Positions 55,636-64,000 of a stretch of 64,000 nt of DNA are shown in pieces. The stretch covers positions 310,001 through 374,000 of the forward strand of contig CM022374.1 of the NCBI GenBank assembly GCA_011800155.1, read 5' to 3'. The notes below the pieces were generated by a model. It was not told the origin of the DNA and searched no databases. It was given only the letters and a program-made list of their open reading frames with translations. This stretch comes from Flammulina velutipes. Its lineage: Eukaryota > Basidiomycota > Agaricomycetes > Agaricales > Physalacriaceae. The position numbers and the translations under genes are program-made. Numbering within the stretch: position 1 is the stretch's first letter; every line of letters starts with the position of its first letter.

Positions 55636-58600
55636 TCAGTCGTGTTCAGTAGTTCCATCCCCTTCTTTTCGCTGAAAGGTTTCGGTCGTCCATCCATATG
55701 TTCGCTTTAGTCTAGCACCAACCCTATCGCATTATTAGTGAACGTAGCAGCGGGTCATGTCTCTGAGCACAGACCATTTAATCAGATGAGGCGTCAACAG
55801 CGAATCCGGATGAGGCTAAGTAGAATCAAAATAGAGACCGGTTAGCTATATTTTAGCTCGCGTTCAATGCTACTTGCCCTATGGAAAGTAATGGGCCGTC
55901 CATTCCTTGCTGGAGGATCAAATCGAACCGACGAGCCCGCCGTTTGGACAACATCGAATCCAATGCGCTTCATGCCCTGAATTTGAGGATCCCAATTAGC
56001 AAGCAACGACGCGACATGACTGACGACACTAACTCACCTTTTCAAACTCGCCCCATCGCACCTGCCCCTTCTTTTGAGACGCGTCGGTGTCCGTTTTCGT
56101 GTCGTCCTCCAGCAAACGATTGAACAACTGTGAGTCTCGTTGGGTTTATAGTTACTCGCCAGATACTGAAAACATACCTTCCACACTTTCTTGGGCAACT
56201 TGAATTCTGTAGGCAGAACATCAGGTAGCTCCTCTTCCTCTTCCTCCTCCTCAACGTTTGCAGTAGCGTCAGAGTTGTTTGCCTCTCCTCTCGTCTTCAC
56301 CTTCTCCTTGGAATCGCCTCCAAGCGCAGTGACATACGCGTGACCCGACCGACCGGCCGAATCCAACGGCCCCGCTACAGGGAACGGGGAGTGGTACTCA
56401 GTCTTCGCAACCCCTGCTGCGTTCTCCTTCGCCTTATCGCCTTGACTCTCCTTCGTCTTCCTCGCCGCCTTTATCTCCTCCATAAAGATCTCAATGTAGA
56501 ACGTCCGGGGCTTCGACGGGTCATACAGGCCAAACATCTTCGCCACAAACCCCTTCTTCCCGGGTGGATCCAGACGCTTGGCCTTTTCCCACAGCATGCC
56601 ATCCGTCATCAACCACATCTCGTCGAACATAGGTATGATCAGGACACGCATCTGCTCCTCCGTCATCCCTCGGAAAAGTTCGTGCTTCGACCCAGACTGG
56701 TCCCGCACCGTAGTGATCCCCATGAAGTTTCCTGGGGTCATTTTCGCGTCGTAGATTTCGTTGGACCAGGTACTGATCATGTCCAGCGTAATGCGCTCAG
56801 CACGACCACTCCTTTGCTGGTATGACACGTTGTACTTGGTAGTGTCCTCTTTCAGCATTCCAGGATTCATGAAACATAGTTCCTCCATCATGAGCTTCTC
56901 TTCCTCGGAAGTAAGCTCTTTGCTGGCGTGGTTGAGGAGATTTTGGGCGAAGGGAGATTCGACGAAAGCTGTCGTGAACTCGCAGATGTCCGACATGATA
57001 CCTAGTAGTAGTTATTCTTCGTCAGCCAGTTCCCAGCATCCATTTCCAATTCACTCACCTATCTCATCCCAAGCATTACTGGTGAACTTTTCAGCTTCCT
57101 TCGGATATTTATGCTAAGTGCACCATGAGAAGAAAATCGCGCGAAAAGATATACCACTCACCAGCAAGTTATTCAGTTCCCGGAAATACATATAGAATGA
57201 ACCTGTAGACTTTGCGCACATGTAGGTGACAAGCTCGTCAACACTATCGCCTTTCCATGGATGGTTCCTTATATACGCATGGTTCAGCTCTAGGTGAAGT
57301 TGACCGTCAGCCGTCTACAACATCAGTCAAGTATATCACCCAGTGGAAAGAAACGAACATACTCTGTAGCTCTTGATGTAGTTTCGAAATGCTGGAAGGC
57401 GTGCGAAGACTGTCTCCAACCGAGCACCGCATTTCGCGCGGTACAAAACCCCAAGTTCCCTCACCGAAACAAGCCGCCACTTGAGACGAGAGTCCTTAAG
57501 ATAAGCCCTCTCGATTGCTGAGCTTGTCACGAGGCCTTTTCTGTCCAACTCATCCAAGACTTCGGAAGCTCGTCTCCAGAATACATGGCCAATCTGTTTC
57601 TGGTTAATCAGCACACTGGCATGCGGGGAAAACGGGGTAACTTACGTGTATGAGCAACTGAGTCGACCTGTATGCATCCGTCCGTAGTTGAATCTCCATA
57701 TCCAATTCTGGGGTAGGCCCCGAGAGGGCTTTGTTTATGGCGCGATCTATCGCTACAGTGGTAGATGCGCGTGTCCTCAGGACATCTATGTAGAATTCCA
57801 TGTCTTTGTGCCACATCTCATAAGTATCCCGTGTGGCATCCTATGACTAGTCTGAGTGGCAGTCCCAACGAATGTGACACAAAGACATACGTATTGAGCT
57901 ATAGCTATTTTTCGAATGTCCTTCCAATCGATATCAGGAATCTTGCATCCTTGGAGGAGAGAGTCTAGGAGGTGTCGGATGCGGTAGATGTATCAGTCTG
58001 CGTTGCTCACCATGTCTTCGCTGTGTAGAAGGTTAGTCCACATTCTTCAGAACAATGCCGCAAAGCATACTGTAAGATATTCTGCGGCAGATTCACCCCT
58101 CCTACGCCTGACTGGAGGAAGTGTTCTTTCTGGAGCAACCAAATTGTCGGTAGCAGTGAAAGAATGGAACTGTTTCAACGCCTCGTCGCTGACACCTAGT
58201 CTCATAAAGATCAGAACAGGTTGACCCAACAAGCTTTGAAGTTAAATGCACCAAGCTCGTACTGCGCTTTGTCAGACGAGATCAGAGCAGGCGAACACCA
58301 GGACGAACAGCGGCATTATTCCACATCTTTAAATTCCCTCTTCCAGGACCAGACTGTTTAAATGGGGGCTCAGCTATCGCCTTGAGAATACTGGTAACTT
58401 CCCCTGGCGGCGTACGGCTTTTCAGCCTTGAAACTAGATGAATGGCAGATCCAATATTCTAATGAATGGCTTACCAGGTTTCGTATCTTTGCCTTCCTTC
58501 TGGAGTTTGACAGTATCTAACGGCATTTTCGAACCACTCTGCAGCCCATGGACTAGGCGCTCCCCATCGTTTCGCGCGGTCTTTGTGCAGCTGAGCGCGA

Positions 58601-58716
58601 TTCTCGCTACTTGGTGGTTCCTCAGAGACAGGTGTTGGTGCCGCAGGTGCGCGGCGCGTCGCTGCTCGAATTGCAGCTGGAGTAGGCTTTCGATTCGCTT
58701 TGGGTGGATTTGACAT
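55636..58716 (-). CDS. Large orphan fungal protein with conserved C-terminal RFDPPA/PITFHRPHPD module
   Basis: The ATG at 58716 gives MSNPPKANRKPTPAAIRAAT and RWGAPSPWAAEWFENAVRYC. The middle (56034-56996) has MTPGNFMGITTVRDQSGSK and GMTEEQMRVLIIPMFDEMWL. An acidic linker (TANVEEEEEEEELPDVL) follows. The C-terminal module reads QVRWGEFEK|GMKRIGFDVVQTAGSSVRFDPPA, then PITFHR|PHPDSLLTPHLIKW|VGARLKRTYGW. I recognise this module as recurring in many uncharacterised fungal proteins. A HicA/dsRBD-like fold is only a guess. The intron after FHR uses a GC donor (AGG|GCAAGTAGC), supported by perfect reading on the far side. Exon joins in the first third are only partly resolved. The protein should have about 750-800 residues. 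A GTGGCGCA motif is 70 bp upstream of the start. Confidence 0.75.
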
Positions 58717-58968
58717 AAGTCCAAGATGTTAAGCGCCTACAAAGCCAAACAAATCATTATTGTGTTCTCGGCATCTGCCGGTATTGTGGCGCAAGTAGGT
58801 ACTTATACAAAATTGAAGAGAATGAAAGGAGGGGATGGGTATACTTCGAAGCTGGCATATGAATACAATAGAGCTACATATATTTACGTGACATGGTCCA
58901 AAGAATGAGAAGATCATACAGGAAAGCATCAAGCGTCAGAGCATAAAACATTGAACAAAGCAGAAAAA
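58717..58968. promoter_or_regulatory. Upstream region of the large orphan gene with GTGGCGCA box
   Basis: TTGTGGCGCAAG lies at 58784-58795, about 70 bp before the ATG at 58716. The rest of the 252-bp gap is the 3' flank of the next gene. Confidence 0.4.
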
Positions 58969-60094
58969 TCATCGCCGAAAGAGGGACAGCTTATCCCTAA
59001 TCTCCTTCCCGATCCGCTTAACGTGCCCGCGAACGCCACCCTTGCGCATATCCTTATATTTGTACGAGCCAACATCGTCGTCCGCCAGCGCCATACGCAA
59101 TTCAGTCTCCCCGCTCATGGAGAAGCCAGAGTTGTGTTTCTTGCTGGGAGGGATATAGCCAAACTCGCCAGGGCTGTACGCAGTGGTGGGAAGGGCGAAC
59201 GATGACGTTTCGCGATCAAAGTACGTAGAACTTGTCGAAACGGGGCGGGAGCTCTGGTCAGAAACGGAGCGTGACTGGAAGCCGAGGGAGGTAGAGGGGC
59301 GCGCTGACTCCCTACGCAGGATGGTCGAATAGTACGGACGGGTATGGTGTCCTATGTGGGGTATATTGTTGGACGATTGACCGCGATGGTGAGATTGAAG
59401 ATGAGTGATGGGTATCGAGGAAGCAGTGGATAAAACGGAGGCCGAAGATGTATGCGCAGGATGGGACATTGGTCGGCGAGGACTGTCGTACACCGCAGCA
59501 GTGCTTGGAGAAGCCGGGGCAGACATGCGAAGCTGGCTTATGCCAACTTTTCGGCGCAGGCGGACTCGTTTCTCATCCAAAGGGACATGATATGAAGGGG
59601 GGCATGAAGAGGTCGTGGTCGTTGCGGTCATTTTGCGGTTAGGGCGGTCTACGCCTTTCGAACTTGAAGTGGAGCAAAACGTACTGGCGTTCGCCTCCGC
59701 CTTGTACGAACAAATCTCGTTAGAGGATGCCTTTCATTATAAGAGCGAAACTCACCGAGGGCGTCCCTGTGGCAACACCGCGACCAGCATCACGAAACAC
59801 GCCGCCGTCAGATAGAGGGCGATGTACGGTTAAGTGGAAGGTGGACTGAGTGGGAGTATCATCCTCTTCTTCGCATGACAACAGAGTGCGGGGAACGTTG
59901 ACCGGGACAAAGGAGAGCTGTTGACCGAGTTCAAGGTGGGAGGAGGACAAACGCGACTTCGGCGATTCGAAAGTCAGTGGCGGACTAGATGTGATCAACT
60001 GTGATCTTTGATGCGCGGACTTGGTTGGAATGGTGACGTATTCCTGGTACAACGAAGCAACCGTCCATCTACGTCGCGGTTTGCGTTCAGTCAT
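58969..60094 (-). CDS. Orphan Ser-rich protein, at least two exons
   Basis: The second exon is open from about 59700 to 58969. It contains SYHVPLDEKRVRLRRKVGIS, a long Ser/Thr/Pro/His-rich part and GFSMSGETELRMALADDDVG. A basic end follows (MRKGGVRGHVKRIGKEIRDK). An intron of about 55 nt with a CTAAC branch (GTGAGT..GTACAAG, near 59700-59755) joins it in frame to the upstream exon carrying MTERKPRRRWTVASLYQEYV. I start at 60094, but the same frame remains open and protein-like up to about 60223 (NFICVDTDGQNSTSLPVL), so a 5' exon is missing from this model. The ATG at 59631 would be internal. No family recognised. Confidence 0.6.
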
Positions 60095-60223
60095 AGCATG
60101 AGGCTCATGCGTGCCAGTGGGCAAAGTCAACGTGTGGACAATGAGTGGCTCAGTGGAGCGAGTGATGCGTAGAACAGGTAACGAGGTAGAATTCTGCCCG
60201 TCGGTATCAACACAAATGAAGTT

Positions 60224-61031
60224 CTAGAAAAGCAGATGAAAGCCGACCTTGTTCAGCTGCTTCTCCTTACAATGGTGATCCTCTCGGGAGTACAACATCT
60301 CTGGTACGTATATCTAGGTCGTAGAAAGTCTGTCGTGCGGATCGTCCGGAATTCGTGAGAGGTCGTGAGAGTCGTTAAGGAAGGAGAACCGGTCCTTTGA
60401 GGCAAGCACCCGTTTTTAAAGCGCGGGTGATAGTCCAAGAGAGAAAGGATGCAGGGTCACGCACAATGAATCCATTACCTTGGGGCATCATTACGCCTGA
60501 CAATGCGCTTTAGGTCGACAGGCTGACTGCGTTCCGTACCGAAAGTCGACACGAGGCGATAACATTTCATCTGGACCTTGAATTCATTCTTATCTTGCTC
60601 AATCCATCGTAATCAAATCCATCACGGGAGGTCCCAAGAGTATTTCAGCGTACATTTCAGAGGTACCAATGCAAGTACAGGCTCTTACAGGAGCTGCAGG
60701 TGACAGTTAGTAATAGTCCACGCCACAGGTTGTAGGCCTATTACGAGCCGCTCGCGCAACGACGCGCATAGCCTTGGTTGGTATTTCGCCGATGACCGTC
60801 CGATATAGATACACCAAATATTGGGGACACGAAGGAAGAATGCGTGAGAAACTAGGCTGTGAAGATTTATATTGAGGCCTAAGATGCGGGCCAGGAATGT
60901 CGTGTATTTCATCTGGCAGGATTCGCAATATATTTCCGCAATCGATCGAGCACTGAGCGCTTCAGAATCACCGCGGGGCGGATACATTGAATAGACAGTA
61001 GAAACAGAAAAAGACATATCTCATAAGTGCT
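60224..61031. other. Interval with no supported gene
   Basis: This probably contains the 5' part of the Ser-rich gene (60224-60500, with possible short exons I cannot join) and the 3' flank of the SNF2 gene. A 110-codon ORF at 60685-61017 has Cys/Ser/Leu-rich random composition, and I do not call it. Confidence 0.45.
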
Positions 61032-63843
61032 TTATAGTCCCGCTGTTCCCCATAGCTGTAACAAATGCTCTTGGTTCACCTCATCCACAGGTCCCAAAAT
61101 ATCACGTGCCAACTTCGACTTCTCCTCCTGCCTCTGCAAATCGTTGTTAGAGACTAGTACCCAAGACCGATTGATAATGACCAACCTTGAGAATCCGTTG
61201 CTCGATAGTATCAGTAATAACGATCTTGTAGATGTGGACCTTCTTGCTTTGGCCAATCCGATGAACCCTATTTACCGCTTGCTCCTACTTCGATGTCAGA
61301 TGAATGAGTCGAAGATTACGGAAATTGACTTACTTCGATAGCAGGATTCCACCACAGGTCAAGCAGAATGACATTGTTGCAGCACGTCAGATTCAATCCT
61401 AACAACCTGTGTTGGATTTCAGCTCCTGGAGGATGCAACCTTCACTCACCTGTACCACCAGCCTTCAGCGAGACGAGCATAACAGTAGCGTCGGTCGTAG
61501 CAATAGCCACGAGTGCATCATCCCGCTGGTTCATGCTCATTGTACCATCATCTGAAAATAATGAACACCCACTGCTAGAATAAATGGCACTACTTACATC
61601 TAACCATCTTGAAGTGATGCTTGTCCAGGTAATCCTGAACAATATCGAGGAAAGAAGTAAACTGCGAAAAAACGACAGTCTTCTCCTCCATGCCACGTGC
61701 TTCAATTTCAAGGAGGAGAGCAAGTAGTTTGGATAATTTGGTCGACTCGGAAAGCGTCGGCACCTTCGAAAGTGTCTCGTCATCCGAGGCTTGTGTCTTC
61801 GTTGATCTGTGAAGATTTGCTCAACACATCACAAATGTAGAGAGTCAAGAATCTGACCCGAATCCTTGTAGTATCTCCTTTGCCGCCTTGTCCGACTTCT
61901 CCATTTTCACTTCTTGATCCGCATCTGATATATTGTCCTCCGAGTCCTCACTGAGGGCTCTACGAACAAGTTCCGGATGGAGACAAGCTTGAATTAAGCG
62001 CAATAACCGAACCCACGGGCTGAAACGTGAGCAGGCCAGCACTCTACCGTAGAACTCGCGCTCGTCTTCGGAAAAAATGCATTCAACGAGCAGAGTGGTC
62101 GCAGGTTCAAGTGGTACCCATTGGTGCTTGTCGTGCTTGGTCCGGCGCAGCATAACGCGCGATACGAATTTCTGAGAGCAACTGCTTTAGCTCAAAGATA
62201 CCCATGTCAAATGTTGAAGGTGACCTACAACGAGACGTTCGTCTCTACTGGGATGATCTGGTACAGGGGACATAATCCGAGGTGCCAGCGAATGCACTTT
62301 GAGGAACGCAAACAAAGAATAGAGGTCGCTGACATTGTTATGGCTAGCAGGGGGTAAGTAGATTGAGCTAATGGGCAGACATTGGCAGGATCGACTATAC
62401 TGACAGAGGTGTGCCTGTTAGACACCATCGAAAGATACTGATAAGTGCAAGGCATGCAGCGTGCAAAAGTGTATCAGAGCTGCGAATGACGTGCGCTTCA
62501 TCTTTCCAAGTCATCAATAGCAAGAACCAGGCAATGCATAGCTCATACCAATGATGACACGGCCCCATGCTACAACCAGAACGCCATCGGTCGCAGTTTT
62601 TTCCTTGATATATTGAGCCTTCGTTTTGGTCTTGACGGCGGTACAGAGTGCCCTATACTCGTTACGAACGATCGTGTGCGTGGTGATAACAAGGTCAAAA
62701 GGTGACAAATCTAGAAAAGGTCAGTCAGTTTTCAGCGGCCTCCAGTTCGACAAACCTTTCTTTCGTTTCGGTCCGTGATAGATATATACTTTGAAGTCTT
62801 TGAATTTGGGGTTACCGCGAATAAGTCTTTGGATTTCCCTATCCCATGTAGTAATCACGGCAAGAGGAACGATGACACTAGGACGAAAATTGAGAATGAA
62901 GATGCCAGGGCTAACAAGACGTACAGTGTTGGCCCCGCTTTCCTTCCAAACACCATCCAATGGTCGAAGACGCGAATGAGCATTTGCATTGTCTTGCCGT
63001 ACCTGTGAGAATTGTGTCAGCGATACATAGTTCAAGATGACGCGAATCATAGTACCCCATATCATCTGAAAGTATGCCTCCCTTAAACTCATCTTCCATC
63101 TTGGCCATGACGGAACGAGATATAAGTTGATGACCATATAGCGTGATGTCTGCAGGTAGTGTAAAAAGCTTTTCAACAGGTAATGCTACAGCTAGGAGCC
63201 ACGAAGAAGGAACAGGAAGCTGTGCGATCGTAGATTCTTGTGTTGTAGATGTCGCAGTCGAAGAAACCATGGGAGTCGTTGAAGTCGACGCTGAAGCCTG
63301 CACAGAATCTTGGAAAGGATCATCATCGTCAACAGCGGGCTGAACAGCACGTTTGGTAGGCGCTTTGGCGCCCTTACGGTGTGAGGGAGGTGGAGTGGCA
63401 TACGCTGCAGCCGGTCTAGTCTTGTGAGTGGGCGTTGCGGCTGGTTGGCCTGGCGGGCGAGTTGTATCAGCGATACGGACATTCGTTCGAGCTCGTTGCG
63501 TCGGCTTCTTGTTACTGACAGGCGTTGGTGGAAGAACGATTGATTTGGTAGGGCGAGTAGGCGTGCTTGTGAGGTCGGTCAGATCAGCGGGTGAGATGTT
63601 GAGGCGTGCAGGTGGTCGGCGTTCGTTCTTAGGAACAGTACGAGTGCCAACGCGCGCCGATGCAGATTCTGATACATCTCGTAGGCTTGGATAGACTGGA
63701 TGGTTGTCAGAGTCAATATCTATGAAAGCGAGGAGCAACGCACACGCTGAGGCAGATGTCATTGTTACATCCTCCTGCGCGAGCTCTGGGGCGTCTCCTG
63801 GTGGCCAAAGCCAGGTCTTGAAAGCTTGAAAGACAAACGACAT
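61032..63843 (-). CDS. SNF2-family DNA-dependent ATPase (Rad5/Rad16-type, no RING seen)
   Basis: About ten exons. The N-terminal part (63843-63150) is disordered, rich in Thr/Pro/Ala. The helicase core then begins. Motif I reads GGILSDDMG|YGKTMQML, with Tyr where Leu is usual (DMGLGKT). The core continues with LVIVPLAVITTWDREIQ (Ia), ITTHTIVRNEYRAL, WGRVII|DEAHVIRSS (II, DEAH), RWCLTGTPL|HNNVSDLYSLFAFL (III) and MLRRTKHDK. The second lobe has KTVVFSQFTSFLDIVQDYLD, VMLVSLKAGGTGLNL, DLWWNPAIE and EQAVNRVHRIGQ (VI). It ends LLQLWGTAGL. Such enzymes remodel nucleosomes or act in post-replication repair. Rad5-like members carry a RING finger between the lobes and none is visible here. The ATG at 63843 is tentative, since an exon may lie beyond 63960 at the window edge. 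Confidence 0.88.
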
Positions 63844-64000
63844 GGCGATGTAATACAGAGCAAGAGTTTCTTATATATTGGTTGCTCAAAATGGAACAAA
63901 GAGGGCATTACTTCAGACGGATATCAGTTAGACTACCGATTTCAGAACAATGTGGGATTCTTACCATCTACAACAATATTCAGCGCTTTGAGGGACGATT
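63844..64000. other. Window edge, possible upstream exon
   Basis: On the minus strand, 64000-63966 reads openly (SLKALNIVVD) up to a canonical GTAAGA donor at about 63965. This could be the last bases of an upstream exon of the SNF2 gene or the end of another gene. Confidence 0.35.

Noticed and set aside
60685..61017. Minus-strand ORF of 110 codons with an ATG
   Set aside because: It has no family resemblance and a random composition, and it sits in the 3' flank of the SNF2 gene.
1..64000. tRNA genes, rRNA, CRISPR arrays and intact transposable elements
   Set aside because: I looked for B-box-like GGTTCGAATCC, regular direct repeats with spacers, transposase or reverse-transcriptase motifs and long terminal repeats, and found nothing I can support.

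Overview
This is genomic DNA of a filamentous fungus, most likely an agaricomycete basidiomycete. The evidence is the gene structure: many introns of about 45-60 nt with GT..AG ends and CTRAY-type branch sites, very short exons, and compact genes on both strands. Fungus-specific families support it: a FunK1 kinase, a DUF1996 protein, a KRE6/SKN1-type GH16, an unspecific peroxygenase/chloroperoxidase-type heme-thiolate enzyme and tandem P450s. I find no bacterial operons, no CRISPR array and no recognisable intact transposon. All gene models were spliced by eye, so exon ends are proposals.

Layout, left to right. 0-4.8 kb: the 5' end of a type-B carboxylesterase (minus, cut by the window edge), a short-chain dehydrogenase (minus), a small SnoaL/NTF2-like gene (plus) and decayed tandem remnants of it. 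4.8-14.6 kb: a secreted acidic protein with repeated N-glycosylation sequons (minus), urease accessory GTPase UreG (minus), a secreted DUF1996 protein (plus), a DUF300/Ost-alpha membrane protein (plus) and an orphan gene (minus). 15.2-24.7 kb: an O-methyltransferase and an orphan gene (plus), a KRE6/SKN1-like cell-wall glucan protein and PEX19 (minus), and a FunK1 kinase (plus).

25-31.6 kb: a 146-residue orphan gene (copy A, plus), a GMC oxidoreductase carrying an in-frame stop (minus) and an MFS sugar transporter (minus). 32-34 kb: an orphan gene (minus) and a DUF4604 nuclear-type protein (plus). 35.4-46.6 kb: three tandem paralogous P450s (minus), then two more copies of the 146-residue family (B intact, C frameshifted). 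The orphan family is therefore associated with the oxidoreductase block, and P450 copy 2 and orphan copy B share a 32-bp upstream repeat. 46.8-50.7 kb: an orphan Ser-rich gene and a kinesin, divergent from a 196-bp shared promoter. 51.2-55 kb: homogentisate 1,2-dioxygenase (plus) convergent with a secreted heme-thiolate peroxygenase (minus). 55.6-64 kb: a large orphan gene with a recognisable fungal C-terminal module, a Ser-rich orphan gene and a Rad5/Rad16-type SNF2 ATPase (all minus).

Most genes are individual housekeeping or accessory functions. The most cluster-like parts are 25-31.6 kb and 35-46.6 kb (orphan family, GMC oxidoreductase, transporter, three P450s). The most striking unexplained signal is an 8-bp motif, GTGGCGYA (Y = C/T), found on either strand about 19 times by hand count against about 4 expected. 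Most copies lie in gene-free DNA, several of them 70-200 bp upstream of start codons.
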